The notes below the pieces were generated by a model. It saw only the letters and a list, made by a program, of their open reading frames with translations, was not told the origin of the DNA and did no database searches. Both the position numbers and the translations under genes were made by a program. Below are positions 8,467 through 18,388 of a stretch of 64,000 nt of DNA, one piece after another (position 1 is the first letter of the stretch; every line of letters starts with the position of its first letter). The DNA comes from Methylotenera oryzisoli (GTDB lineage: Bacteria; Pseudomonadota; Gammaproteobacteria; Burkholderiales; Methylophilaceae), in contig CAMCVF010000006.1 of NCBI GenBank assembly GCA_945881735.1, positions 1 to 64,000 on the forward strand. The letters are read 5' to 3'.

Positions 8467-8667
8467 TTTGTTCTCCTTTTTAGGGTTTTCCCTCTCCCTA
8501 ACCCTCTCCCATAGGCAGAAGGATTCATTATTAATTCTAGTCAGTAAAACGTTGCGAACGATGCGAGTGCTAGGCGATAATCTGTGTTAACCGGAATGTA
8601 CAAGTGGTACATAAGAATTTGAAACAGATTTTGAACAACGCAATCGTGAGCGCATTGATTTTAATGA

Positions 8668-10848
8668 TTAGAATTTTCCGTAGTAGCCTTCTTTAAGCGC
8701 ATCGTATAAATTGGCTGCTGAGTGAATCTCGCCATCATATTCGATCTCTTCATTACCTTTCACTTCTAGCTCCGTTCCGTCTTCTAGCGTGAATTTATAA
8801 GTGGTGTTTTCTAAATCTTTCTCAGTAACCAACACGCCTTGGAATGCTTCTGGATTAAACCTGAACGTTGTACAACCTTTTAAGCCTTTGTCGTAAGCAT
8901 ATAAGTAGATATTTTTGAAGTCTTCAAAATCATAATCCGTTGGCACGTTAATGGTTTTTGAAATTGAGCTATCAATCCATTTTTGTGACGCGGCTTGTAT
9001 ATCTACATGCGCTTTTGCCATGATGGTAGAAGAGTCCAAGAAATAATCAGGCAATTGCTCTTCTTTTTTTTCGCTAAACGGCATGGCTTTTGGGTTTACC
9101 AACTCGCGGTATGCTAGCAACTCGTATGAGAAAACATCGACTTTCTCTTTAGATTTTTTGCCTTCGCGAATCACGTTGCGCGCATAGTGATGCGCAAACG
9201 ATGGCTCAATACCGTTGCTGGCGTTATTAGCTAGGCTTAATGAAATAGTGCCTGTTGGCGCGATAGAGCTATGGTGCGTAAAGCGCACGCCTTTGGCGGC
9301 GATTTGGTTGCGCAAGCCTTCTGGAAACTGCTGCATGTAGCGACTGTATTTACCCAGCAATACTTTACCTGCCACTTTTTGGCCAACCTTAATGCCGTCT
9401 GCCGCCATTTCTGGTCGTTTTGCTAGCATATCGGCCGTGATTTCAAATTTCTCTTCCATGATAGGCGCGGCTCCCTTTTCAGTCGCCAGCTCAACGCCCA
9501 CTTCCCAGCCCACTTCCGCCATCATGCGGGTCACTTCATCGGTAAATTTAAGTGAATCTTCTTCACCGTATTTCATTTTCATCATGGTGAGTGATGAGCC
9601 CAAACCCAAATAACCCATGCCATGACGGCGTTTGCGCGCAATTTCATCGCGTTGTTGTTGTAACGGTAAGCCATTGATTTCAACTACGTTATCTAACATT
9701 CGCGTGAAAATAGCGACTACTTCGCGGTATTCAGCCCAATCAAAATAGGCTTCGTCAGTAAACGGTTTTTTAACGAATTTGGTTAGGTTAACTGAACCTA
9801 ATAAACAAGCGCCATAAGGTGGCAATGGCTGCTCACCGCATGGGTTGGTCGCGCGGATATTTTCGCAGAACCAGTTGTTGTTCATTTCGTTAACGCGGTC
9901 AATTAAAATAAAACCTGGCTCAGCAAAATCGTAAGTGCTGGACATAATTACATCCCACAAACGGCGCGCTTTGATTGATTTGTACACTCGGCATGCTACT
10001 TTTCCTGAATCTTTGCCTTCGGTTTTGGTGAGGTATTTACCTTTAACTGGCCACTCGCGCCATACCACTTGACCTTCATCGTTCACATTTAAGCCATCAA
10101 CAATAGCCTCTTTTTCTGTTACAGGAAAAGCGAGCTTCCACTCTGAATCGGCTTTTACCGCTTCCATAAACTCTTTGGTGATTAAGCAGGACAAATTAAA
10201 TTGGCGTAAACGGCCATTTTCGCGTTTTGCTTTGATAAAGTCTGTTACATCGGGATGTGAGATATCAAACGTGGCCATTTGCGCACCGCGACGACCGCCA
10301 GCAGATGACACGGTGAAACACATTTTGTCGTAGATATCCATAAAAGATAGCGGGCCGCTTGTGTAAGCGCCCGCACCTGCCACGAATGCGCCTTTTGGAC
10401 GCAGAGTTGAGAACTCGTAACCAATGCCGCAACCTGCTTTTAGGGTCAAGCCTGCTTCATGCACTTTGCCTAAAATATTGTCCATGCTGTCTTCAACCAC
10501 TCCAGAAACGGTGCAGTTAATGGTTGAAGTAGCTGGTTTATGCTCTAACGCACCTGCGTTTGAGGTAATACGACCCGCTGGAATAGCACCGCGGCGCAAT
10601 GCCCATAGAAATTTCTCATGCCATTCGTGGCGTTTTTCTTCAGTTGTTTCTACATCGGCTAAGGCGCGCGCTACGCGTGAATAGGAGCCATCCATGTTTT
10701 GATCAACATGGTCACCATTTTTTGCTTTTAGTCGATACTTTTTATCCCAGATATCCAATGAAACCGATTGAATAGGGATTTCAATCGCCGTGTTTTCTGA
10801 CGTATGGTTTTCTGACAATTTATTTGCTTGCTCAACTACTTTTAACAC
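8668..10848 (-). CDS. nrdJa: NrdJa, adenosylcobalamin-dependent (class II) ribonucleotide reductase large subunit
   Basis: A 726-residue catalytic subunit that reduces ribonucleotides to deoxyribonucleotides using adenosylcobalamin as radical source, so it works with or without oxygen. Seen motifs include KAGCGIGYEFSTLRPKGA, the active-site loop ATNPCGEQPLPPYGACLLGS, GIEPSFAHHYARNV and the C-terminal GCTTFRFNPEAF. The C-terminal thiol tail of one-piece NrdJ proteins is encoded separately as nrdJb. The upstream region has candidate NrdR boxes. Dependence on B12 implies synthesis or uptake elsewhere in the genome. Confidence 0.93.
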   Translation of the reverse strand: MLKVVEQANKLSENHTSENTAIEIPIQSVSLDIWDKKYRLKAKNGDHVDQNMDGSYSRVARALADVETTEEKRHEWHEKFLWALRRGAIPAGRITSNAGALEHKPATSTINCTVSGVVEDSMDNILGKVHEAGLTLKAGCGIGYEFSTLRPKGAFVAGAGAYTSGPLSFMDIYDKMCFTVSSAGGRRGAQMATFDISHPDVTDFIKAKRENGRLRQFNLSCLITKEFMEAVKADSEWKLAFPVTEKEAIVDGLNVNDEGQVVWREWPVKGKYLTKTEGKDSGKVACRVYKSIKARRLWDVIMSSTYDFAEPGFILIDRVNEMNNNWFCENIRATNPCGEQPLPPYGACLLGSVNLTKFVKKPFTDEAYFDWAEYREVVAIFTRMLDNVVEINGLPLQQQRDEIARKRRHGMGYLGLGSSLTMMKMKYGEEDSLKFTDEVTRMMAEVGWEVGVELATEKGAAPIMEEKFEITADMLAKRPEMAADGIKVGQKVAGKVLLGKYSRYMQQFPEGLRNQIAAKGVRFTHHSSIAPTGTISLSLANNASNGIEPSFAHHYARNVIREGKKSKEKVDVFSYELLAYRELVNPKAMPFSEKKEEQLPDYFLDSSTIMAKAHVDIQAASQKWIDSSISKTINVPTDYDFEDFKNIYLYAYDKGLKGCTTFRFNPEAFQGVLVTEKDLENTTYKFTLEDGTELEVKGNEEIEYDGEIHSAANLYDALKEGYYGKF

Positions 10849-11254
10849 GGCTTGCTCCTATAACTTCTTCCAATTTCTTAGTTTATGATTTGCAATAATT
10901 ATCTGCAAATTCGACTTAATTACTTAACTCTTTGATTTAACTATCTAAACACTTCTTATATGAAGTGCTTTGTCACAATCTGATGAAAACAAATGGGTTA
11001 AAACACAACATGTAGTGAACTACACGTTAATTTATGCCTTTATTTTGTGTCCGTCAACCTTATTTTTGGGGGAATTTTTGCACCGTTTTGGTGTGTTTTT
11101 CACAGGAATGAGGCCAGTATTTGCATAGAGTTATGGTGAACGTTTACTCACTTGTATGTTTAATTAAAAAATAAATAAATGGCATAAAATGTCTGTGTAT
11201 GGGTGTATGCGCAAAGCCACAGAACATCATGCCAAAATTATGAGAAAATACAGT
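10849..11254. promoter_or_regulatory. nrdJ/waaA divergent region with candidate NrdR box pair
   Basis: This gene-free stretch has two sites resembling the 16-base NrdR box (ACAC-wATATATw-GTGT type). ACACAACATGTAGTGA at 11003-11018 is a good match; TCACAATCTGATGAAA at 10973-10988 is weaker. They start 30 bases apart, close to the three-helical-turn spacing usual for NrdR pairs. A hairpin CACTTC-TTATAT-GAAGTG lies at 10950-10967, between the boxes and nrdJa. NrdR is the standard repressor of ribonucleotide reductase genes. No cobalamin riboswitch is visible. Confidence 0.45.
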
Positions 11255-12502
11255 ATGAATCGCTTTTTATATTCCATCATGTTGTATATGGTGCTACCTT
11301 TTGTGCCATTTAAATTATGGTGGCGCGGTATTAAGCAACCAGCTTACAGACAACATTGGCATGAGCGATTTGGCTTTTTCCAATTAAAATCGACCAAACC
11401 TGTTATTTGGTTACATTGCGTTTCGGTGGGTGAAACCCGCGCTGCGGAGCCATTGATTAAAACCTTGCAAACGCAATATCCCCAGCATCAAATTTTAATC
11501 ACCAATACCACACCCACAGGCCGCGAAACCAGCGAACTGCTATTTGGCGATGCAGTACAGCGAGTATATTTGCCTTATGATTTGCCGTTTGCTGTCAGGC
11601 GTTTTTTAAAACATTTTCAGCCAAAAATCGGTTTGATTATGGAAACCGAATTATGGTTTAACTTAATTTCAGCCTGCAAAAAAAATGAAATTCCATTATT
11701 ACTACTTAACGCACGCCTTTCAGAAAAATCGGCCAAGGGTTACACCAAACTAGGCTGCTTAGTAACAGAAGGTCTGAAAAGCTTAAGCGCGATTGCCGCG
11801 CAAACTTCCGCCGACGCTTTACGCTTGCAAAAACTAGGCGCGCGAAATGTTCAGGTGACGGGCAATGTTAAATTTGACGTGAAGCCGCCTTTAAATTCAT
11901 TAGAACGGGGCCTAGCGCTGCGTGCATTATTGGGAGACAAAATAATATTTTTAGCCGCCAGCACGCGTGAAGGCGAGGAGATTTTGGTGTTAGAGGCAAT
12001 AAAGGATTTAAATATACTAACCGTGATAGTGCCGCGTCATCCGCAACGCTTTGATGAAGTAGAGCAACTGATTAAAAATGCAGGCCTAAATTATGTGCGC
12101 CGCAGCCAATTGGAGGGTCCAATCCATTCAAGCATACAAGTAATTTTGGGTGATAGCATGGGCGAGTTATTTAGCTATTATGCCGCATGTGATTTTACCT
12201 TTGTGGGTGGTAGCTTGCTGAAATTTGGCGGGCAAAACTTGATTGAAGCGGCCAGCATGGGCAAACCCATTTTAATTGGTAAATATACCTATAATTTTGC
12301 CGAAGCCACAGCAAATGCTGTGCATGCAGGGGCTGCAGCAAAAGTATGCAATGTGAAAAGCTTGCGCGATAAAATTCAGTATTTAAGTACGCACAGCGAA
12401 GAAAGGGCGCAGATGCAACAGGCTAGTTTAAATTTTAGCCAAGCTTCTAGAGGGGCTACTTTCAGAACGATGCAGCTTATTTCTGCGTGCTTAATGCATT
12501 AA
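11255..12502 (+). CDS. waaA: 3-deoxy-D-manno-octulosonic acid (Kdo) transferase
   Basis: WaaA (KdtA) moves Kdo from CMP-Kdo to the lipid A precursor at the inner membrane. Motifs seen are the N-terminal hydrophobic anchor, WLHCVSVGETRAAEPLI, NTTPTGRETS, PRHPQRF and the glycosyltransferase-B C-terminal GGSLLKFGGQNLIEAASMG. The reading frame is open from 11189; I prefer the Met at 11255 because the protein then starts with the family's hydrophobic anchor and is about 415 residues long. No start candidate has a strong ribosome site. The neighbours tolC and pcm fit a common betaproteobacterial order. Confidence 0.92.
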   Translation: MNRFLYSIMLYMVLPFVPFKLWWRGIKQPAYRQHWHERFGFFQLKSTKPVIWLHCVSVGETRAAEPLIKTLQTQYPQHQILITNTTPTGRETSELLFGDAVQRVYLPYDLPFAVRRFLKHFQPKIGLIMETELWFNLISACKKNEIPLLLLNARLSEKSAKGYTKLGCLVTEGLKSLSAIAAQTSADALRLQKLGARNVQVTGNVKFDVKPPLNSLERGLALRALLGDKIIFLAASTREGEEILVLEAIKDLNILTVIVPRHPQRFDEVEQLIKNAGLNYVRRSQLEGPIHSSIQVILGDSMGELFSYYAACDFTFVGGSLLKFGGQNLIEAASMGKPILIGKYTYNFAEATANAVHAGAAAKVCNVKSLRDKIQYLSTHSEERAQMQQASLNFSQASRGATFRTMQLISACLMH

Positions 12503-12515
12503 ATGAATTAACGGT

Positions 12516-13082
12516 TTAACGAACAAGTTGCGATATTACTTTAAAAGCGGGATGTTGCGCGTTACCCAACCATTCAAAAACTACCGACTCTGTATTGGTG
12601 ATAATGCAGCCAGCATCACGCATGCGCCCGATGGCGTTGGCTTTATTGCTGGCGCTACGCGAAATAACAGCATCTTCAACCACAAATACCTGCTTGTTAG
12701 CTTTGATTAAATCCAGCGCGGTTTGCAATACACAAATATGCGATTCCATGCCCGACAAGATGATTTGTGATTGATCGCGATGGAGTTTCTGGTTAAATTT
12801 GGGCTCGCTGGCGGCTGAAAAAGCGCTTTTTATTATGGGCTTGCTTGCGTCAACATACTGTTTAATTTCGGCCAATGTTTCACCCAAACCTTGCGGATAT
12901 TGCTCTGTGACAATCACTGGCACATTAAGCAAACTGGCCGCTTGCGCCAATATGCCACAGTTTTTTATAACCAATGGCATGGCATCTGCCTGCATGGCAC
13001 CAACAAGCTTGGTTTGCAAATCAATGATGACTAATTGACTAAGCTCGGCTTTAATTTTATTTGATATAACATTTGAGCTCAT
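12516..13082 (-). CDS. Isochorismatase-family cysteine hydrolase
   Basis: A 188-residue hydrolase with the isochorismatase-like catalytic set: Asp in VIIDLQTKL (about residue 21), Lys in PIIKSAFSA (about 86) and Cys in GMESHICVLQTA (about 117). The form resembles YcaC/ISOC-type hydrolases, whose true substrates are mostly unknown, rather than dedicated nicotinamidases. No signal peptide is present. It is convergent with waaA and one base from the tolC stop, so it may be the last gene of the pcm-tolC transcript. Confidence 0.85.
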   Translation of the reverse strand: MSSNVISNKIKAELSQLVIIDLQTKLVGAMQADAMPLVIKNCGILAQAASLLNVPVIVTEQYPQGLGETLAEIKQYVDASKPIIKSAFSAASEPKFNQKLHRDQSQIILSGMESHICVLQTALDLIKANKQVFVVEDAVISRSASNKANAIGRMRDAGCIITNTESVVFEWLGNAQHPAFKVISQLVR

Positions 13083-13083
13083 A

Positions 13084-14469
13084 TTAAGGTACCAGTATCA
13101 ATTGCTGATTAATATCTTGCAAATCCACCTCTGCCACAAGGCCTGTGGCCGATTTTAAACGGATAATGTTTACCAAATAATTGTATCGCGCTTGCAATAA
13201 ATCGCGCTTGGCAGAAAAGAATTGCTGCTGAGCGTTAAGCACATCCACGCTAATTCGCACACCCACTTCGTAGCCCAATTTGGTTGAATCCAACTGGCTT
13301 TGGCTACTGATTAATGCTTGCTCTAAAGCCTTAATTTGCGCAACGCTACTGCTAAGGTTTAAAAACGCGCGCTGCGTTTCTAAATTGGTTTGGCGGCGCG
13401 CAATTTCAACATCATCTTTAGCTTTTTGTTGATTTAATAAGGCTTGGCGCACTCGTGAACTAATAGCACCACCTTGATAAAGCGGAATTTGAAGTTGCAA
13501 GCCAATACTGGCGCTGGAAAACTCGGTGCCAAAACCATTTAAACCGCCGTTTGCGTAGGCATTGTTGTAATTGGCGACAGCATCTAAAGTTGGCATATGC
13601 GCCGCTTTATTAAACGCCACATCTTGCTCCGCCAGTTTTAACGTATCTTGCTGAATGGCAATACTTAAGTTGTTTTGCAGCGCCACATCTAACAAATTCT
13701 GCATGCTTTGATTTAAGCTATTCACTTGAATATCACTTTTAACCGTGGCAAGCGCGGTTGGCAGTTCACCTGTAATTTGCTCAATTTCGTGCTGCGCAAT
13801 TTGGTATTCGTTTACGGCAGCAATCTCCTGCGCCACCACCAAATCAAAACGCGCTTGCGCTTCGTTTACATCAGTAATGGTGGCGGTACCCACCTCAAAA
13901 GTAATTTTTGCCTGCTCTAGCTGGCTTAAAATGGAGGTCTTTTGCGCCTTAATCAGCTCAATTTTATCTTGTGCAATTAGCACATTAAAATACGCTTGCG
14001 TGGTGCGTAAAATCAAATTTTGTTGACTCAAATGATATTGCTTATCGGCAATACTCACCTGCGCATAGCTTTGATCCATTTGCACTAAGTTTTGTTGGCG
14101 GTAAATCGGCTGGCGCGCCTCTAAGCCATAATTAGAGCCTTCAAAAGTCGCTGTACCCGCCACTCGCGGAAAGTTTGAACTGATATTATTAAACTCAATA
14201 CTGCTTCTAGTGCCAGTAATTCCTGCGCTAAAGTTAACAGTAGGCCTGTACAAAGCTTTGCCTTGCTCAATGATTTCTTGCGCGGCTTTATTGCTACTTA
14301 ATGCAGAGGCTAATACGGGATCATGTGCTAACGCCTGGTGATAAATATCCAGTAAATTTAGTTTTTTTTCTTGCGCTTGCAAACCTGCTGGCAGAAATAC
14401 GCACAGCACAATTAACTTTAATAAAAGCGGTTTAAACGGCATGTTAATGCTCAACATATTAAAACTCAA
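13084..14469 (-). CDS. tolC: TolC-family outer membrane efflux protein
   Basis: A 461-residue outer membrane factor forming the outer channel of type I secretion and RND efflux systems. There is a signal peptide (LIVLCVFLPAGLQA, cleavage before QEKK) and the two-fold repeated OEP domain, with periodic helices such as QAALNQ-like and VGVRISVDVLNAQQQFFSAKRDL. Met1 (14469) overlaps the end of pcm by 11 bases; Met5 (14457) would avoid the overlap. An RND pump and adaptor are encoded immediately beyond pcm on the same strand, so TolC may serve that pump, though the promoters look separate. Confidence 0.9.
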   Translation of the reverse strand: MSFNMLSINMPFKPLLLKLIVLCVFLPAGLQAQEKKLNLLDIYHQALAHDPVLASALSSNKAAQEIIEQGKALYRPTVNFSAGITGTRSSIEFNNISSNFPRVAGTATFEGSNYGLEARQPIYRQQNLVQMDQSYAQVSIADKQYHLSQQNLILRTTQAYFNVLIAQDKIELIKAQKTSILSQLEQAKITFEVGTATITDVNEAQARFDLVVAQEIAAVNEYQIAQHEIEQITGELPTALATVKSDIQVNSLNQSMQNLLDVALQNNLSIAIQQDTLKLAEQDVAFNKAAHMPTLDAVANYNNAYANGGLNGFGTEFSSASIGLQLQIPLYQGGAISSRVRQALLNQQKAKDDVEIARRQTNLETQRAFLNLSSSVAQIKALEQALISSQSQLDSTKLGYEVGVRISVDVLNAQQQFFSAKRDLLQARYNYLVNIIRLKSATGLVAEVDLQDINQQLILVP

Positions 14470-15163
14470 ACGTGCTGGCCTGCGGCGCGTTAACTAACTC
14501 TGGCACATAGGTTTCAAACAATACATCTTGTCTAAATCCTGCTTCCGATAAGCGCTGAACCAAAGTAGCTTGCATAGCCGGACCTGTACCTAAAACAATG
14601 AATAGTGAACCGCCAATGGCTAGCTGATTACGGACACCAATTGGCTCTACAGGGGATGAGCCCGTGTAAACAATCAAATCAAACGGTGCTTGATTGGGTA
14701 GCCCTAATGCACCATCTTCCACCAATAGACTGACGTTTTGAATAGAGTGTTTTGTTAAGTTTTGCGCCGCCTTTGCACTTAATTCGGCATTAATTTCGAC
14801 AGAGGTGACGTGTTTAGCCAAGCTTGCTAGCAAGGCTGTTACATAGCCGCTACCAGTACCAATATGCAATACATTGTGCGATTTTTGTACACTTAAGGCC
14901 TGCAAAATACGACCTTCTAATTTTGGGCTCAACATGTTTTGTCCAGCACCGATAGGGATTTCAATATCGGCAAAAGCCAGACCTTGGTATTCTGTTGGCA
15001 CAAAGTGTTCGCGCGGAATTTCGTTTAGTAAAGCCAACACCACTGGGTCTAACACTTCCCACGTGCGGATTTGCTGCTCTATCATATTGAATCTCGCGAT
15101 TTCGCGAGGCATGTTCAACCCAGCAACTTCACTTGCCGTTTTATTTTCTGCTGTTTGTATCAT
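14459..15163 (-). CDS. Protein-L-isoaspartate O-methyltransferase family protein
   Basis: A 234-residue SAM-dependent methyltransferase of the PCMT fold. The SAM-binding glycine motif is HIGTGSGYVTALLA (about residues 99-112), and REHFVPTEYQGLAFAD is the typical N-terminal block. Where true repair enzymes have GQTISQPY, this protein has GAGQNMLSPKLEGR, so repair of isoaspartyl residues is uncertain. It directly precedes tolC, an order common in betaproteobacteria. The product is probably cytoplasmic. Confidence 0.82.
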   Translation of the reverse strand: MIQTAENKTASEVAGLNMPREIARFNMIEQQIRTWEVLDPVVLALLNEIPREHFVPTEYQGLAFADIEIPIGAGQNMLSPKLEGRILQALSVQKSHNVLHIGTGSGYVTALLASLAKHVTSVEINAELSAKAAQNLTKHSIQNVSLLVEDGALGLPNQAPFDLIVYTGSSPVEPIGVRNQLAIGGSLFIVLGTGPAMQATLVQRLSEAGFRQDVLFETYVPELVNAPQASTFEF

Positions 15164-15220
15164 GTGCTTACTTTCATTAATTTAAGCTTAATTATAACGT
15201 ATCTACTTATGCGTTTTAGG

Positions 15221-18200
15221 CTATTGCGTTTCAGGTACTTTAACCCTAAACCATGCCGCATATAATGCTGGCAAAAATAACACGGTTAAAACCGTGGCAA
15301 TTGCCAAACCGCCCATGATAGCAACAGCCATTGGCCCAAAAAATACGCTGCGTGTTAACGGTATCATGGCTAATATTGCCGCAGCGGCCGTCAACACAAT
15401 TGGCCTAAAACGGCGAATGGTCGATTCTACAATAGCCTGCCAAGCTGGCAATCCACTTGCTTTGTCTTGGTCGATCTGGTCAACCAAAATAACCGAATTA
15501 CGCATGATCATGCCCGATAAGGCAATAGTTCCCAGCATGGCTACAAAACCAAATGGCTTATCAAACAGTAGTAATGCTATTGTGACTCCAATTAATCCTA
15601 ATGGTGCGGTAAGTAAGACTAAAAATACGCGCGAAAAACTTTGCAGTTGCAAGATAAGTAGCGTTAATACCACTACTAAAAACAAAGGCGCTCCTTTTGC
15701 TACAGATGCGCCCCCTTTGGCAGACTCTTCAACCGCGCCACCCGTTTCAACCGTTACTCCAAGCGGCAAATTGGCTTTAATGTTTTTAATCTTTTCTTCA
15801 ATTTGCGCAGAGACCACAGGCGCCTGCATATCGCCGCGCAAATGCGCACGCACGGTAATAGATGGTAAACGGTTACGTCGCCAGATCACGCCTTCTTCAA
15901 AGGTAGAGCTAATTGTGGCTAATTGCGCCAACGGCACAGCCGATTGGCTAGTACTAGCGTTTTGCACATTAATCATCAAATTAGGCAAACGCGATAATTG
16001 CGAGCGCTCTACTTCTGCGCCGCGCACCACCAAATCAATACGCTCATTACCTTCTCTAAATTCCGTGATATACATTTCGCTTAAAGCCGCGTTCAATACA
16101 TTAGCCACATCAACCGAGCTTACCCCAAGCAATCTAGCTTTTGCTTGATCAATCGTCACTTTAATCACTTTACTAGGCTCTTCCCAACCCAATTGCACAT
16201 TCACCAAATTAGGGTTGGAGCGCATCACATCGGCAATTTGGTGCGATATCTGCCGTATTTGCCCAATATCGCTGCCATCCACCCTGAATTGTACTGGAAA
16301 CCCAACAGGCGGACCGTTTTCTAGACGCAGTACAGATGCTCTTAACGCAGGGAAATCATTTTCAAATAAAGCCAACAAATCACTGCGTAAGGCTTCACGC
16401 GCTTTTAAATCTTTGCTTAAGATCACAAATTGCGCAAAACCGCGATGCGGTAATTGAATATCCAACGGCAAGTAATAACGCGGGCTACCCGATCCAATAT
16501 AAGCTACAAAGTTATCAACGCCTTTGTATTTTTGGTTCCAAGCGCGCAACCAAGTTTCGAGCTTTTTCACCTCATTATTTGTTGCCTTGTAGGATGCGCC
16601 TTCTGTCATGCGCATATCCACCACCAATTCCAAGCGTGTAGAATCGGGGAAAAACTGCTGTTGCACCTTGCCAAAACCTAAAATAGACAACACAAACAGG
16701 ATAAGCGTAATGGCAATTACCGTTTTGCGATAACGTATACAAGCTTTAATCAGTGACCGAAAGCGGCTGTAAAATGCGCTGTTATAAATATCGTGATGAT
16801 GGTTTTCATCTGGCTTATCGGCTAGTTTAAATCTGGATTTTAACCAAAGCACTAATCTAGATGGTTGTGGTTTTTTGCTGTAATCCGGCAATAAGTGATA
16901 GCCCAAATAAGGCACAAAAATCACCGCTGCCACCCATGAAATAATCAAGGCAATGGCTGAAACCTGAAAGATGGAGCGCGTGTATTCGCCAGTAGAGCTA
17001 GCCGCAGTTGCAATAGGCAAAAAGCCAGCAACAGTTACCAGCGTGCCAGTGAGCATGGGCATGGCGGTGGATGTATAGGCAAATGCCGCCGCCTGCATGC
17101 GCTTCATGCCTTGCTCCATTTTAGATGACATCATTTCTACGGCAATAATCGCATCATCAACCAGCAAGCCCAGCGCCAATATCAGCGCGCCTAGTGAAAT
17201 CTTATGCAGGCCAATATCAAATAATTGCATCACCAAAAATGTGGCTGCCAGCACAACGGGGATGGTAATGGCCACCACAATACCTGTTCGTAGCCCCAGT
17301 GATAGAAGGCTAACGCCCAATACAATCACTAAGGCCTCAATTAAAGATGTCACAAAATCATTAACCGAATTCGCCACTATTTTGGGTTGAGAAGTCACAG
17401 TTGCAAAGTTCAAACCCACAGGCAAATTTTGTTGGATTTTGGCTATTTTTGCATCCAACTCATGCCCCAGCGCAATCACATCACCGCCTTCACGCATGCT
17501 GACACCCAGCAACAAAGTATCTGTGCCGTTGAAGCGCACGGTGTCTCTAGGCGGGTTTTCATAACCGCGATATACACGCGCCACATCACCCAATCTAAAA
17601 TCTTGATTATTGGCGCGCAGCCTTAAATTACGTAAGTTTTCTAGGGTATTGTAACGGCCAGAAACTTCAATACGAATGCGCTCATTAGACGAATCAAAGG
17701 TGCCGCTTTTAACCACCGCATTTTGCGTTTGCAAAATATTAATTAACGCTGTCGCGCTGATGCCCAAAGATGATAGCTTGGCGTTTGAAAGCTCTAAATA
17801 AATGCGTTGTTTTTGCTCGCCAAAAAAATCAATTTTGGCTATATCTTTGGCGGTTAGCAATTCCGCGCGAATGATTTCGGCTTGCTTTTTTAAGGCGAAA
17901 TTATCAAAGCCATCGCCAGTTAGCGCATACATACTGCCGTACACATCGCTAAATTCATCATTAAAAGTCAAACTTTCAATATTTTGTGGCAAGGTATGAC
18001 GAATATCGGCCACTTTTTTGCGCACCTGATACCAAATATCGGGCACATCTTGCGAAAACGTATCATCTTTAATCACAATAAAAATCATGGACTCACCAGG
18101 CCTTGAGTAGCTGCTGGTGTAATCCAAATGCGGTGTTTCTTGTAGCTTTTTTTCAAGCTTATCAGTCACTTGCTGCTCTACTTCTACAGCGCTCGCTCCT

Positions 18201-18388
18201 GGCCAACTGGTGCGCACAAGCATCACCTTAAAGGTAAAAGGCGGGTCTTCTGATTGACCTAGCTTGCTGTATGCCAACAAACCTGCAACCGTCAGCATTA
18301 GCATCAAATACAAAACTAAAGATCGGTGATTTAACGCCCAAACCGATAGGTTAAAACTTGAATTTTGTGGTTTTTCGGCTTCGCTCAT
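15221..18388 (-). CDS. RND multidrug efflux transporter, inner-membrane permease
   Basis: A 1055-residue AcrB/HAE1-type proton-driven efflux pump. The N-terminal helix (SLVLYLMLMLTVAGLLAY), the periplasmic porter segment RTSWPGASAVEVEQQVTDKLE and a TM4 region with ALGLLVDDAIIAVEMM (the proton-relay Asp pair) are visible, and the pattern repeats in the second half after about residue 520. It overlaps the adaptor gene by four bases (ATGA), so the two are translationally coupled. A TetR regulator precedes the pair, and tolC, encoded just downstream, could supply the outer channel. Substrates cannot be predicted. Confidence 0.93.
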   Translation of the reverse strand: MSEAEKPQNSSFNLSVWALNHRSLVLYLMLMLTVAGLLAYSKLGQSEDPPFTFKVMLVRTSWPGASAVEVEQQVTDKLEKKLQETPHLDYTSSYSRPGESMIFIVIKDDTFSQDVPDIWYQVRKKVADIRHTLPQNIESLTFNDEFSDVYGSMYALTGDGFDNFALKKQAEIIRAELLTAKDIAKIDFFGEQKQRIYLELSNAKLSSLGISATALINILQTQNAVVKSGTFDSSNERIRIEVSGRYNTLENLRNLRLRANNQDFRLGDVARVYRGYENPPRDTVRFNGTDTLLLGVSMREGGDVIALGHELDAKIAKIQQNLPVGLNFATVTSQPKIVANSVNDFVTSLIEALVIVLGVSLLSLGLRTGIVVAITIPVVLAATFLVMQLFDIGLHKISLGALILALGLLVDDAIIAVEMMSSKMEQGMKRMQAAAFAYTSTAMPMLTGTLVTVAGFLPIATAASSTGEYTRSIFQVSAIALIISWVAAVIFVPYLGYHLLPDYSKKPQPSRLVLWLKSRFKLADKPDENHHHDIYNSAFYSRFRSLIKACIRYRKTVIAITLILFVLSILGFGKVQQQFFPDSTRLELVVDMRMTEGASYKATNNEVKKLETWLRAWNQKYKGVDNFVAYIGSGSPRYYLPLDIQLPHRGFAQFVILSKDLKAREALRSDLLALFENDFPALRASVLRLENGPPVGFPVQFRVDGSDIGQIRQISHQIADVMRSNPNLVNVQLGWEEPSKVIKVTIDQAKARLLGVSSVDVANVLNAALSEMYITEFREGNERIDLVVRGAEVERSQLSRLPNLMINVQNASTSQSAVPLAQLATISSTFEEGVIWRRNRLPSITVRAHLRGDMQAPVVSAQIEEKIKNIKANLPLGVTVETGGAVEESAKGGASVAKGAPLFLVVVLTLLILQLQSFSRVFLVLLTAPLGLIGVTIALLLFDKPFGFVAMLGTIALSGMIMRNSVILVDQIDQDKASGLPAWQAIVESTIRRFRPIVLTAAAAILAMIPLTRSVFFGPMAVAIMGGLAIATVLTVLFLPALYAAWFRVKVPETQ

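Noticed and set aside
10849-11188. A cobalamin riboswitch upstream of B12-dependent nrdJ
   Set aside because: I looked for the conserved B12-box core (GCCACTG-like) and did not find it; the region fits NrdR-type control better.
15294-16148. A 284-codon plus-strand ORF opposite the RND pump gene
   Set aside because: It is antisense to a well-supported pump gene, rich in Ser, Thr and Pro as expected for a shadow frame, and without family features.
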